Source of the DNA: Triticum aestivum
Taxonomy: Eukaryota; Streptophyta; Magnoliopsida; Poales; Poaceae
NCBI RefSeq assembly: GCF_018294505.1
Contig: NC_057803.1
Coordinates: forward strand, 688,666,678 to 688,730,677
Reading direction: 5' to 3'
DNA: 64,000 nucleotides
Shown here: positions 22,759 through 34,783 of the stretch, one piece after another
Layout: each line of letters begins with the position of its first letter
Numbering within the stretch: position 1 is the first letter of the stretch
Program-made: the position numbers and the translations under genes
The notes under the pieces: generated by a model
Databases searched by the model: none
What the model was told of the DNA's origin: nothing
What the model saw: only the letters and a program-made list of their open reading frames with translations

Positions 22759-24419
22759 TGTTGGGTTTCGTAGTAATTTCAAAAATTTTCCTACGCACAC
22801 GCAAGATCATGTGATGCATAGCAACGAGGGGAGAGTGTTGTCTACGTACCCAACGCAGACCGACTGCGGAAGCGATGACACGACGTAGAGGTAGTAGTCG
22901 TACGTCTTCACGATCCAACCGATCAAGCACCGAAACTACGGCACCTCCGAGTTCGAGCACACGTTCAGCTCGATGACGATCCCCGGACTCCGATCCAGCA
23001 AAGTGTCGGGGAAGAGTTCCGTCAGCACGACGGTGTGGTGACGATCTTGATGAACTACAGCAGCAGGGCTTCGCCTAAACTCCGCTACAGTATTATTGAG
23101 GTATATGGTGGCAGGGGGCACCGCACACGGCTAAGGAATAGATCACGTGGATCAACTTGTTGTGTCTTTGGTGCTAGCCCTGCCCCTCTATTTATATGTT
23201 GAGCCCCGGGGTCGAAACTTGGAGCAAAAGCCTCCTCAAAGTCGGTTTTGCCCGAAAGGCAAGAGTCCCACTCGGACTCCAGGACCAAACGCCACAATCC
23301 TTGGCGTCTGGCCCAGACGCCATGGGCCTCGGCGTCTAGCCCAGGGCCAGACGCCAGGGTCTCCGGCGTTTGGCCCCCTGGCCTCCGCAAAACTCCTTTT
23401 TGCACCGATCTAAAGCCTCATGGGCTTGACCCCTTGGCCTAACCATATCATCCAATATATGAATCTTTACGTCTCGACCATTTCGATACTCCTCGTCATG
23501 TCCCCGATCTCATCCGGGACTCCGAACTCCTTCGGTTCATCAAAACATGTAAACTCATAATATAACTGTCATCGTAACCTTAAGCGTGCGGACCCTACGG
23601 GTTCGAGAACAATGTAGACATGACCGAGACACGTCTCCGGTCAATAACCAATAGCGGGACCTGGATGCCCATATTGGCTCCTACATATTCTACGAAGATC
23701 TTTATCGGTCAGACCGCATAACAACATACGCTGTTCCCTTTGTCATCGGTATGTTACTTGCCCGAGATTCGATCGTCGGTATCCAATACCTAGTTCAATC
23801 TCGTTACTGGCAAGTCTCTTTACTCGTTCCGTAATACATCATCTCACAACTAACATATTAGTTGCATTGCTTGCAAGGCTTTATGTGATGTGCATTATCG
23901 AGAGGGCCCAGAGATACCTCTCCGACAATCGGAGTGACAAATCCTAATCTCGAAATACGCCAACCCAACATCTACTTTTGGAGACACCTGTAATGCTCCT
24001 TTATAATCACCCAGTTACATTGTGACGTTTGGTAGCACCCAAAGTGTTCCTCCGGCAAATGGGAGTTGCATAATCTCATAGTCATAGGAACATGTATAAG
24101 TCATGAAGAAAGCAATAGCAACATACTAAACGATCAGGTGCTAAGCTAATGGAATGGGTCATGTCAATCAGATCATTCAACTAATGATGTGATCTCGTTA
24201 CTCAAATAACAACTCATTGTTCATGGTCAGGAAACATAACCATCTTTGATTAACGAGCTAGTCAAGTAGAGGCATACTAGTGACACTCTGGTTGTCTATG
24301 TATTCACACATGTATTATGTTTCCGGTTAATACAATTCTAGCATGAATAATAAACATTCATCATGAAATAAGGAAATAAATAATAACTTTATTATTGCCT
24401 CTAGGGCATATTTCCTTCA
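22759..24419 (-). repeat. Left (3') LTR of Copia 1, 1661 bp
   Basis: Begins TGTTGGGTTTCG on the plus strand and ends TATTTCCTTCA. A TATA-type box (TATTTATAT, 23189-23197) is read on the minus strand. A cluster of GGCGTC/GACGCC inverted motifs at about 23305-23370 forms strong local hairpins. Nearly identical to 29518-31176. Confidence 0.95.
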
Positions 24420-24440
24420 GTCTCCCACTTGCACTAGAGT
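24420..24440 (-). promoter_or_regulatory. Copia 1 polypurine tract
   Basis: On the minus strand GTGCAAGTGGGAGAC directly precedes the 3' LTR. This is the usual polypurine tract position and composition in BARE-1/WIS-like elements. Confidence 0.8.
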
Positions 24441-24444
24441 CAAT

Positions 24445-24600
24445 AATCTAGATCACATCACCATGTGATTAACATCGATAGTTCACATCATCATGTGATT
24501 AACACCCATAGTTCACATCGTCATGTGACCAACACCCAAAGGGTTTACTAGATTCGGTAATCTAGTTCACATCGCTATGTGATTAACACCCAAAGAGTAC
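24445..24600. repeat. Short tandem repeats before the Copia 1 polypurine tract
   Basis: About four imperfect copies of a 28-32 bp unit like GTTCACATCATCATGTGATT plus AACACCCA. They lie between the pol remnant and the polypurine tract and are non-coding. Confidence 0.75.
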
Positions 24601-24639
24601 TAAGGTGTGATCATGTTTTACTTGTGAGAGAATCTTAGT

Positions 24640-25800
24640 TAACGGGCCTGCCAAATTCAGATCCGTATGTATTTTGCAAAATTCTATGTCTACAATGCTC
24701 TGCACGGAGCTACTCTAGATAATCGCTCCCACTTTCAATATGTATCCAGATTGAGACTTAGAATCATCTGGATCAGTGTCAAAAACTTGCATCGACGTAA
24801 CCGTTTACGACGAACCCTTTTGTCACGTCCATAATCGAGAAACATATCCTTATTTTACTAAGGATAATTCTGACCGCTGTCCAGTGATCTACTCCTAGAT
24901 CACTATTGTACTCCCTTGCCAAATCAGTGCAGGGTATACAATAGATCTGGTATACAACATGACATACTTTATAGAACCTATGGCCAAGGCATAGGGAATG
25001 ACTTTCATTCTCTTTCTATCTTCTGCCGTGGTCAGGCTTTGAGTCTTACTCAACTTCACACCTTGTAATACAGGCAAGAGCTCTTTCTTTGACCGCTCCA
25101 TTTTGAACTACTTCAAAATATTGTCAAGGTATGTACTCATTGAAAAAACTTATCAAACGTCTTGATCTATCTCTATAGATCTTGAAGCTCAATATGTAAG
25201 CAGCTTCACCGAAGTCTTTCTTTGAAAAATTCCTTTCAAACACTCCTTTATGCTTTACAGAATAATTCTACATTATTTCCGATCAACAATATGTCAATCA
25301 CATATACTTATCAGAAATGTTGTAGTGCTCCCACTCACTTTTCTTGTAAATACAGGCTTCACCGCAAGTCTGTATAAAACTATATGCTTTGATCAACTCA
25401 TCAAAGCGTATATTCCAACTCCGAGATGCTTGCACCAGTCCATAGATGGATCGCTGGAGCTTGCACATTTTGTTAGCACCTTTCGGATTTGACAAAACCT
25501 TCTAGTTGCATCGTATACAACTCTTCTTTATTAAATCCATTAAGGAATTTAGTTTTGTTTATCCATTTGCCAGATTTCATAAAATGCGGCAATTGCTAAC
25601 ATGATTCGGACAGACTTTAAGCATAGATACGAGTGAGAATCTCTCATCGTAGTCAACACCTTGAACTTGTCGAAAACCTTTTTGCGACAATTTTAGCTTT
25701 GTAGATAGTAACACTACTATCAGCGTCTGTCTTCCTCTTGAAGATCCATTTATTTTCTATGGCTTGCCGATCATCGGGCAAATCCATCAAAGTCCATACT
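24640..25800 (-). pseudogene. Copia 1 reverse transcriptase / RNase H remnant
   Basis: Minus-strand fragments in shifting frames match RVT_2: KWIFKRK-like sequence near 25745, CKLQRSIYGL followed by ASRSWNIRFDELIKAY (25298-25495), and RMKVIPYALAIGSIKYVMLY (24895-25101). The catalytic box reads YVID at 25293-25304 instead of YVDD, so the first catalytic Asp is lost, and a frameshift sits beside it. In RNase H only the start (DSKSQSGY-like, about 24765) and the end (CKIHTDLNLA-like, about 24660) remain; the middle is deleted. This enzyme cannot copy DNA. Confidence 0.85.
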
Positions 25801-26308
25801 TTTGTTCTCATACATGGATCATATCTCAGATTTCATGGCCTCAAACCATTTTGCGGAATCTGGGCTCATCATCGCTTCCTCATAGTTCGCAAGTTCGTCA
25901 TGGTCTAGTAACATGACTTCCAGAATAGGATTACCGTACCACTCTGGTGCGGATCTCACTCTGGTTTACCTACGAGATTCGGTAGTAACTTGATTTGAAG
26001 TTTCATGATCATCATCATTAGCTTCCTCACTAATTGGTGTAGGAGTCACAGGAACAAATTTCTGTGATGATCTACTTTCCAATAAAGGAGAAGGTACAAT
26101 TACCTTATCAAGTTTTCTACTTTCCTCCCGCTCACTTCTTTCGAGAGAAACTCCTTCTCTAGAAAGGATCCATTCTCAGCAACGAATTTGCCTTCGGATC
26201 TGTGATAGAAGGTGTACCCAACATTTTTCTTTTGGGTATCCTATGAAGATGCACTTCTCCGATTTTGAGCTTATCAGGTTGAAACTTTTTCACATAAGCA
26301 TTGCAACC

Positions 26309-26951
26309 TCAAACTTTAAGAAACGACAACTTTGGTTTCTTGCCAAACCACAGTTCATAAGGCGTCGTCTCAACGGATTTTGATGGTGCCCTATTTAACG
26401 TGAATGCAGCTATCTCTAATGCATAACCCCAAAACGATAGTGGTAGATCGGTAAGATACATCATGGATTGCACTATATCCAATAAAGTACGGTTATGACG
26501 TTCGGACACACCATTACATTGTGGTGTTCCAGGTGGCATGAGTAGTGAAACTATTTCACATTGTTTTTAACTGAAGGCCAAACTCGTAACTCAAATACTC
26601 TTCTCTACGATCAGATCGTAGAAACTTTATTTTCTTGTTACGATGATTTTTCACTTCACTCTGAAATTCTTTGAACTTTTCAAATGTTTCAGACTTATGT
26701 TTCATCAAGTAGATATACTCATATCTACTCAAATCATTTGTGAAGATCAAAAAATAATGATATTTGTCGCAAGCCTCAATATTCATCGGACCACATACAT
26801 CAGTATGTATGATTTCCAACAAATCTGTTGCTCGCTCCATTGTTTCGAAGAACAGAGTCTTAGTCATCTTGCCCATGAGGCATGGTTCGCAAGCATCAAC
26901 TGATTCATAATCAAGTGATTCCAAAAGCCCATCAGCATGGAGTTTCTTCAT
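26309..26951 (-). pseudogene. Copia 1 integrase with GAG-pre-integrase end
   Basis: The minus-strand ORF at 26556-26951 begins in the HHCC zinc region (CEPCLMGKMTKTLF) and continues into the rve core with HTDVCGP (first Asp) and FLRSDR (second Asp). The conserved Gly-Gly after the second Asp has become Arg-Glu. The third acidic residue lies in PQCNGVSERHNRT in the next ORF (26309-26539), followed by WGYALEIAAFTLNRAPSKS. A stop and frame change near 26545 separate the two parts. Integrase would insert the cDNA; this copy is inactive. Confidence 0.88.
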
Positions 26952-27245
26952 GCGCTTTACACCAAAATGACCTAAACGGCAGTGCTACAAATAAGTTGCA
27001 CTATCATTATTAACTTTGCATCTTTTGGTTTCAATATTATGATTATGTGTATCACTATGATCGAGATCCAACGAACTATTTTCATTGGGTGTGTGACCAT
27101 ATAAGGTTTTATTCATGTAAACAGAACAACAATTTATTCTCTTACTTAAATGAATAACCGTATTACAATAAACATGATCAAATCATATTCATGCTCAACG
27201 CAAACACCAAATAACACTTATTTAGGTTCAACACTAATCTCGAAA

Positions 27246-28310
27246 TTATAGGGAGTGTGCGATGATGATCATATCAATCTTGGAACCACTTCCAACACAC
27301 ATCGTCACTTCACCCTTAACTAGTCTCTGTTTATTCTGCAACTCCCGTTTCGAGTTACTAATCTTAGCAACTGAACTAGTATCAAATACTGAGGGTTTGC
27401 TATAAACACTAGTAAAGTACACATCAATAACATGTATATCAAATATACTTATGTTTACTTTGCCATCCTTCTTATCCGCCAATCACTTGGGGTAGTTCCG
27501 CTTCCAGTGACCAGTCCCTTTGCAGTAGAAGCACTTAGTCTCAGGCTTAGGACCAGACTTGGGCTTCTTCACTTGAGCAGCAACTTGCTTGCTGTTCTTC
27601 TTGAAGTTCCTCTTCTTCCCTCTGCCCTTTGAAACTAGTGGTCTTGTCTACTATCAACACTTGATGTTTTTTTTCTCGATTTCTACCTTCGTCAATTTCC
27701 GCATTACGAAGAGCTTGGGAATCGTTTCCGTTATCCCTTGCATATCATAGTTCATCACGAAGTTCTACTAACTTGGTGATGGTGCCTAGAGAACTCTGTC
27801 AATCACTATCTTATCTGGAAGATTAACTCCCACTTGATTCAAGCGATTGTAGTACTCAGACAATCTGGGCACATGCTCACTAGTTGAGCGATTCTCCTCC
27901 ATCTTTTAGCTATAGATCTTGTTGGAGACTTCATATCTCTCAACTCGGGTATTTGCTTGAAATATTAACTTCAACTCCTGGAACATCTCATATGGTCCAT
28001 GACGTTCAAAACGTCTTTGAAGTCCCGATTCTAAGCCATTAAGCATGGTGCACTAAACTATCAAGTAGTCATCATATTGAGCTAGCTAAACGTTCATAAC
28101 GTCTGCATCTGCTCCTGCAATAGGTCCGTCACCTAGCGGTGCATTAAGGACATAATTCTTCTATGCAGCAATGAGGATAAACCTCAGATCACGGATCCAA
28201 TCCGCATCATTGCTACTAACATCTTTCAACACAATTTTCTCTAGGAACATATCAAAATAAACACAGGGAAGCAACAACGCGAGCTATTGATCTACAACAT
28301 AATTTGCAAA
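27246..28310 (-). pseudogene. Copia 1 gag and protease remnant
   Basis: The minus strand has a zinc knuckle CFYCKGTGHWKRNY at about 27495-27537, in which the final Cys is Tyr, followed two residues later by a stop. The protease region (27246-27482) reads SVFDTSSVAKISNS, so the canonical Asp-Thr-Gly is Asp-Thr-Ser and the downstream His-Ile-Cys is lost. Upstream gag matter (27650-28310) is recognisable only by alignment to the second Copia element (42250-42765) and is full of stops. Confidence 0.82.
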
Positions 28311-29503
28311 ATACTACCAGGACTAAGTTCATGATAAATTTAAGTTCAAATAATCATATTATTTAAGAACTCCCACTTAGATAGACATCCCTCTAATCCT
28401 CTAAGTGATTACGTGATCCAAATCAACTAAACCATGACCGATCATCACGTGAGATGGAGTAGTTTTCAATGGTGAACATCGTTATGTTGATCATATCTAC
28501 TATATGATTCACGCTCGACCTTTCGGTCTCCGTGTTCCGAGGCCATATCTGCATATGCTAGGCTCGTCAAGTTTAACCTGAGTATTATGCGTGTGCAAAA
28601 CTGGCTTGCACCCGTTGTAGATGGACGTAGAGCTTATCACACCCGATCATCACGTGGTGTCTGGGCACGACGAACTTTGGCAACGGTGCATACTCAGGGA
28701 GAACACTTCTTGATAATTTAGTGAGAGATCATCTTATAATGCTACCGTCAATCAAAGCAAGATAAGATGCATAAAAAGATAAACATCACATGCAATCAAT
28801 ATAAGTGATATGATATGGTCATCATCATCTTGTGCTTGTGATCTCCATCTCCGAAGCACCGTCATGATCACCATCCTCACCGGCGCGACACCTTGATCTC
28901 CATCGTAGCATCGTTGTCGTCTCGCCAATCTTATGCTTCCACGACTATCACTACCGTTTAGTAATAAAGTAAAGCATTACATCGCGATTGCATTGCATAC
29001 AATAAAGCGACAACCATATGGCTCCTGCCAGTTGCCGATAACTCGGTTACAAAACATGATCATCTCATACAATAAAATTCAGCATCATGCCTTGACCATA
29101 TCACATCACAACATGCCCTGCAAAAACAAGTTAGACGTCCTCTACTTTGTTGTTGCATGTTTTACGTGGCTGCTACGGGCTTAAGTAAGAACCAATCTCA
29201 CCTACGCATCAAAACCACAACGATAGTTTGTCAAATAGACTCCGTTTTAAGCTTCTCAAGCACCGGGCGTAGCCATACTCGGTTCAACTAAAGTTGGAGA
29301 GACAGTCGCCCGCAAGCCATCTATGTGCAAAGCACGTCGAGGGAACCGGTCTCGCGTAAGCGTATGCGTAAGGTTGGTCCGGGTCGTCTCGTCCAACAAT
29401 ACCGCCGAACCAAAGTATGACATGCTGGTAGGCAGTATGACTTGTATCGTCCACAACTCACTTGTGTTCTACTCGTGCATATAACATCAACATAAATAAC
29501 CTA
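28311..29503 (-). other. Copia 1 untranslated leader
   Basis: About 1.2 kb between the primer-binding site and gag, with no coding content. It corresponds to 42780-44028 of Copia 2 with frequent differences. Packaging and dimerisation signals are expected here in this family, but I cannot point to them. Confidence 0.7.
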
Positions 29504-29516
29504 GGCTCTGATACCA
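29504..29516 (-). promoter_or_regulatory. Copia 1 primer-binding site (tRNA-iMet)
   Basis: The minus strand reads TGGTATCAGAGCC one base inside the 5' LTR, complementary to the 3' end of initiator methionine tRNA. This fixes the element orientation as right to left. Confidence 0.93.
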
Positions 29517-29517
29517 C

Positions 29518-31176
29518 TGTTGGGTTTCGTAGTAATTTCAAAAAATTTCCTACGCACACGCAAGATCATGTGATGCATAGCAACGAGGGGAGAGTGTTGT
29601 CTACGTACCCAACGCAGACCGACTGCGGAAGCGATGACACGACGTAGAGGAAGTAGTCGTACGTCTTCATGATCCAACCGATGAAGCACCGAAACTACGG
29701 CACCTCCGAGTTCGAGCACACGTTCAGCTCGATGACGATCCCCAGACTCCGATCCAGCAAAGTGTCGGGGAAGAGTTCCGTCAGCACGACGGTGTGGTGA
29801 CGATCTTGATGAACTACAGCAGCAGGGCTTCGCCTAAACTCCGCTACAGTATTATTGAGGTATATGGTGGCAGGGGCACCGCACACGGCTAAGGAATAGA
29901 TCACGTGGATCAACTTGTTGTGTCTTTGGTGCTAGCCCTGCCCCTCTATTTATATGTTGAGCCCCGGGGTCGAAACTTGGAGCAAAAGCCTCCTCAAAGT
30001 CGGTTTTGCCCGAAAGGCAAGAGTCCCACTCGGACTCCAGGACCAAACGCCACAATCCTTGGCGTCTGGCCTAGACGCCATGGGCCTCGGCGTCTGGCCC
30101 AGGGCCAGACGCCAGGGTCTCCGGCGTTTGGCCCCCTGGCCTCCGCAAAACTCCTTTTTGCACCGATCTAAAGTCTCATGGGCTTGACCCCTTGGCCTAA
30201 CCATATCATCCAATATATGAATCTTTACGTCTCGACCATTTCAAGACTCCTCGTCATGTCCCCGATCTCATCCGGGACTCCGAACTCCTTCGGTTCATCA
30301 AAACATGTAAACTCATAATATAACTGTCATCGTAACCTTAAGCGTGCGGACCCTACGGGTTCGAGAACAATGTAGACATGACCGAGACACTTCTCCGGTC
30401 AATAACCAATAGCGGGACCTGGATGCCCATATTGGCTCCTACATATTCTACGAAGATCTTTATCGGTCAGACCGCATAACAACATACGCTGTTCCCTTTG
30501 TCATCGGTATGTTACTTTCCCGAGATTCGATCGTCGGTATCCAATACCTAGTTCAATCTCGTTACTGGCAAGTCTCTTTACTCGTTCCGTAATACATCAT
30601 CTCACAACTAACATATTAGTTGCAGTTCTTGCAAGGCTTATGTGATGTGCATTACCGAGAGGGCCCAGAGATACCTCTCCGTCAATCGGAGTGACAAATC
30701 CTAATCTCGAAATACGCCAACCCAACATCTACTTTTGGAGACACCTGTAATGCTCCTTTATAATCACCTAGTTACGTTGTGACGTTTGGTAGCACCCAAA
30801 GTGTTCCTCCGGCAAACGGGAGTTGCATAATCTCATAGTCATAGGAACATGTATAAGTCATGAAGAAAGCAATAGCAACATACTAAACGATCAGGTGCTA
30901 AGCTAATGGAATGGGTCATGTCAATCAGATCATTCAACTAATGATGTGATCTCGTTACTCAAATAACAACTCATTGTTCATGGTCAGGAAACATAACCAT
31001 CTTTGATTAACGAGCTAGTCAAGTAGAGGCATACTAGTGACACTCTGGTTGTCTATGTATTCACACATGTATTATGTTTCTGGTTAATACAATTCTAGCA
31101 TGAATAATAAACATTCATCATGAAATAAGGAAATAAATAATAACTTTATTATTGCCTCTAGGGCATATTTCCTTCA
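29518..31176 (-). repeat. Right (5') LTR of Copia 1, 1659 bp
   Basis: Same termini as the left LTR, with the promoter TATA-like box at 29947-29955 read on the minus strand. It is followed at once by the CATAG duplication. Confidence 0.95.
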
Positions 31177-31559
31177 CATAGCACTATAGGTGGAATAGAA
31201 TGGTGGTTGTGGAGAAGACAAAAAAGGAGAAGATAGTCTCACATCAACTAGGAGTATCAACGGGCTATGGAGATGCCCATCAATAGATATCAATGTGAGT
31301 GAGTAGGGATTGCCATGCAACGGATGCACTAGAGCTATAAGTATATGAAAGCTCAACAAAAGAAACTAAGTGGGTGTGCATCCAACTTGCTTGCTCAAGA
31401 AGACCTAGGGCACTTTTGAGGAAGCCCATCATTGGAATATACAAGCCAAGTTTTATAATGAAAAATTCCCACTAGTATATGAAAGTGATAACATATGAGA
31501 CTCTCTATCATGAAGATCATGGTGCTTAATTTTGAAGCACAAGTGTGGAAAAAGGATTG

Positions 31560-31670
31560 TAGCATTGTCCCTTTTCTCTTTTTCTCTCATTTTTTTTATT
31601 TTTTATTTGGCCTTTCTCTTTTTTTTTTCTATTCTCTTTTTTTTGGACACTCCTTTTTTTTCATGAAGTC
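31560..31670. repeat. T-rich low-complexity tract in the Gypsy interior
   Basis: Long runs of T with interspersed C (CTTTTTCTCTCATTTTTTTTATTTT style). On the minus strand this is a polypurine-like A/G tract. Non-coding. Confidence 0.7.
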
Positions 31671-32639
31671 CGGAGTCTCATCCCGACTTATGGGGGAATC
31701 ATAGTCTCCATCATCCTTTCCTCACTGGGACAATGCTCTAATAATGACGATCATCACATTTTTATTTTTTCTTACAACTCAACAATTACAACTCGATACT
31801 TAGAACAAGATATGACTCTATATGAATGCCTCTGGCGGTGTACCAGGATATGCAATGAATCAAGAGCGACATGTATGAAAATTATGAAGGTGGCCTTGCC
31901 ACAAATACAATGTCAACTACATGTTCATGCAAAAAGCAATATGACAAAAGTAATGTGTGTCATATGAACGGAACGGTGGAGAGTTGCATGGCAATATATC
32001 TCGGAATGGCTATGGAAATGCCATAATAGGTAGGTATGGTGGCTGTTTTGAGGAAGGTATATGATGGGTGTATGATACCGGCGAGAAGTGCGCGGTATTA
32101 GAGAGGCTAGCAATGGTGGAAGGGTGAGACTGTGTATAATCCATGGACTCAACATTAATCAAAGAACTCATGCACTTGTTGCAAAAATTTAGAAGTCATC
32201 AAAAAACCAAAGCACTAAACACATACTCCTAGGGGGATAGATTGGTAGGAAAAGACCATCGCTCGTCCCCGACTGCCACTCATAAGGAAGACAATCAATA
32301 AATAAAATTGTGCTCCGACTTCATCACAAGCGGTTCACCATACGTGCATGCTACGGGAATCACAAACTTCAACACAAGCATTCTTTAAATTCATAATTAC
32401 CCCTACTAGCATTGATTTAATATTATCACCTCCATATCTCAAAACAATTATCAAGCATCAAACTTATCTTAGTATTCAACGCACTCAAAAGAAAGTTTCA
32501 CAAATCTTGAATACCATGTATATTAACTTTAAGCAAATTACCATATTATTAACAACTCTCAAAATAATCTAAGTGAAGCATGAGAGATCAATAGTTTCTT
32601 TAAAACAAATCCACCACCGTGCTCTTAAAGATCTAAGTG

Positions 32640-32815
32640 AAGCACTAGAGCAAAAATTATTACGCTCAAAAGATATATAAGTGAAGCACTATGAGCAAAA
32701 CTATCAAGCTCAAAAGATATAAGTGAAGCACTATGAGCAAAACTATCAAGCTCAAAAGATATAAGTGAAGCACTATGAGCAAAACTATTAAGCTCAAAAG
32801 ATATAAGTGAAGTAC
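32640..32815. repeat. 42-bp tandem repeats in the Gypsy interior
   Basis: Nearly identical units beginning CACTATGAGCAAAACTATCA (the rest of the unit being AGCTCAAAAGATATAAGTGAAG) are repeated about 3.5 times, with a diverged copy before and after. The period is a multiple of three, so minus-strand frames stay open through it (32666-32944), giving a repeated hydrophobic pattern. This is probably incidental rather than coding. Confidence 0.85.
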
Positions 32816-33863
32816 ATAGAGTATTCTAGCAAATTCCAAATCAGGTATGGCTCTATCAAAAGGTGTGTACAGCAAAAATGATTGTGGCAAACTAACAAGA
32901 AAAGACACAAATAATAAAGACGCTCCAAGCAAAACACATATCATGTAGTGAATAAAAATATAGCTCCAAGTAAATTACCGATGGAAGTAGACGAAAGAGG
33001 GGTTGCCTTCCGGGACATCCCCAAGCTTTGACTTTTTAGTGTCCTTGGATTATCTTGGGGGTGCCATGGGCATCCCCAAGCTTAGGCTCTTGCCACTCTT
33101 TGTTCCATAACCATCAAAAGAATTCACCCAAAACTTGAAAACTTCACAACACAAAACTCAATAGAAATCTCGTGAGCTCCGTTAGTGAAAGAAAATAAAA
33201 GACTACTTCAAGGTACTGTAATGAACTCATTATTTATTTATATTTGTGTTAAACATACTGTATTCCAACTTCCTTATGGTTTATAAACTAATTTATTATC
33301 CATAGATTCATCAAAATAAGCAAACAACACACGAAAAACAGAATCTGTCAAAAACAGAACAGTCTGTAGCAATCTGTAACTAACGCAAACTTATGGAAAT
33401 CTAAAATATCCTACCAAAATAGTAAGCACTAGACAATTTGTTTATTGAGCAGCAGCAAAAATAATCAGTGCAAAAGCTCGTTCCTGTGATTTATTGATTT
33501 TTTTCTCGTGAGCACAAAGTTTCTGTTTTTCAGCAGAATCAAATCAACTATCATCATAGCTTATCCTATAGGTTCTACTTGGCACAAACACTAATTAAAA
33601 CACAAAACCACATCTAAACAGAAAGTAGAAACAAAATTTAACACTAAACAGGAACAAAAACAAAGAACACAAAATAAAACTGGGTTGCCTCCCAACAAGC
33701 ACTATCGTTTAACACCCCTAGCTAGGCATTGAGATTTCAATGATGCTCACATAAAGGACAAGAATTGAAGCATAAAGAGAGCATCATGAAACACGTGACG
33801 AACACATCTAAGTCTAACATACTTCCTATGCATAGGCATATTATAATCAAACAAATTTGCAAG

Positions 33864-34571
33864 TCAAGCAAGAACTAACATATGCAAGGAAGATGAAAGA
33901 GACGATAGCAATCTCAACATAACGAGAGGTAACTTAGTAACATGAAAATTTCTACAACCATATTTTCCTCTCTCATAATAATTACATATAGGATCATAAG
34001 AAAATTCAACAATATAGCTATCATAAAACATATTCTCAATACGATCCACATGCATGCAAAGTTGACACTCTTCCAAGATAGTGGGATTAATATTAACTAA
34101 AGTCATGACCTCTCCAAACCCACTTTTATCAAAAATATCATAAGATTGAACATACTCCAAATATGTGGGATCTAAAGTTGAAAATCTTCCAAATCCACTT
34201 TCAATATTATTGCAAACACTATTATCAATCTCATATTCATCATGTAGGTTAAATAAATTTTCAAGATCAAACGAAGAATCACCCCAATCATGATCATTGC
34301 AACAAGTAGTAGTCATAGCAAAACTAGCATCCCCAAGTTTAGGGTTTTGCATATTATTAGCACAATTGACATCAATAGTAAAATTATTGCAATCATTCTT
34401 TTTATTCAAAGATCTATCGTGAATCACTTCATAAATTTCTTCATTACAATTTTCAGATTCACAAATTTCAAGCAAAACCTTATAAAGATAATCTAGTGCA
34501 CACAACTCACTAGCAATTGGTTCAACATAATTGGATCTCTTAAAAAGATTAGCAAGTGGATGAGGATCCAT
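33864..34571 (-). CDS. Gypsy-encoded 235-residue protein of unknown function
   Basis: The ATG at 34571 lies about 185 bp downstream of the primer-binding site, where gag would normally start. The product is 235 residues, acidic, and rich in Asn, Asp and Cys, with no zinc knuckle, protease or polymerase motif. It contains two related internal segments (ESGFGRFSTLDPTYLE and KSGFGEVMTLVNINPTILEE), which look like a diverged tandem repeat, and a basic and hydrophobic C-terminus. I recall similar ORFs in wheat LTR elements lacking gag-pol, but I cannot name a family. It may be a structural or regulatory factor of a non-autonomous element, or a captured host fragment. The full-length open frame in an otherwise non-coding element suggests it was under selection until recently. 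Confidence 0.6.
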   Translation of the reverse strand: MDPHPLANLFKRSNYVEPIASELCALDYLYKVLLEICESENCNEEIYEVIHDRSLNKKNDCNNFTIDVNCANNMQNPKLGDASFAMTTTCCNDHDWGDSSFDLENLFNLHDEYEIDNSVCNNIESGFGRFSTLDPTYLEYVQSYDIFDKSGFGEVMTLVNINPTILEECQLCMHVDRIENMFYDSYIVEFSYDPICNYYERGKYGCRNFHVTKLPLVMLRLLSSLSSSLHMLVLA

Positions 34572-34754
34572 AAACTTCTAGCAAGCAAAGATGCAAGCAA
34601 AAGGAAGGCACATGGAGACACAAGATCGAACGGAAGAAGGGCGAATAAAACGGCAAGGGTGAAGTGGGGGAGAGGAAAATGAGAGGCAAATAATGTAATG
34701 CGAGAGATAGGGATTGTGATGGGTACTTGGTATGGTTGACTTGCTTGCGTGAGC

Positions 34755-34772
34755 TCCCCGACAACGGCGCCA
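34755..34772 (-). promoter_or_regulatory. Gypsy primer-binding site (tRNA-Asp type)
   Basis: The minus strand reads TGGCGCCGTTGTCGGGGA eleven bases inside the 5' LTR. This matches the site used by many wheat Gypsy elements, with one change from the usual GCCGGGGA end. Confidence 0.85.
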
Positions 34773-34783
34773 GAAATTCTTCT

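Larger units (their letters stand above)
22759..31176 (-). mobile_element. Copia LTR retrotransposon 1 (BARE-1/WIS/Angela-like), coding region dead
   Basis: Direct LTRs at 22759-24419 and 29518-31176 are flanked by a perfect 5-bp duplication CATAG (22754-22758 and 31177-31181). The minus-strand LTR start TGAAGGAAATATGCCCTAG, the initiator-Met tRNA primer-binding site and the domain order gag-protease-integrase-RT-RNase H identify a Copia element of the wheat BARE-1/WIS/Angela group (Barbara/Inga-like termini). The internal region carries many stops, a Cys-to-Tyr change in the zinc knuckle, an altered protease active site, an altered YVDD box and a truncated RNase H. The LTRs nevertheless differ at only about 20-25 positions by eye, so the copy is young and was probably mobilised by another element. 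Confidence 0.95.
31182..33863 (-). other. Non-coding interior of the Gypsy element
   Basis: About 2.7 kb with no recognised gag-pol motif on either strand. It includes a T-rich tract, the 42-bp tandem repeats at 32640-32815, and two copies of CATCCCCAAGCTT (about 33016 and 33071) that resemble the polypurine-tract region. It looks like the large non-coding interior of a LARD-type element. Confidence 0.65.

Noticed and set aside
23085..23442. Overlapping ORFs in the Copia 1 LTRs, repeated at 29852-30213
   Set aside because: Both LTRs carry them because they are copies; GC-rich GGCGTC inverted motifs keep several frames open at once.
24445..24600. Regularly spaced repeats considered as a CRISPR-like array
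   Set aside because: The genome is clearly plant nuclear; the spacers are themselves parts of a diverged tandem unit next to a Copia polypurine tract.
32666..32944. 92-residue ORF with repeated LLIVLHLYLLSLIV pattern
   Set aside because: Created by the 42-bp tandem repeat whose period is a multiple of three; resembles a membrane protein but has no conserved context.
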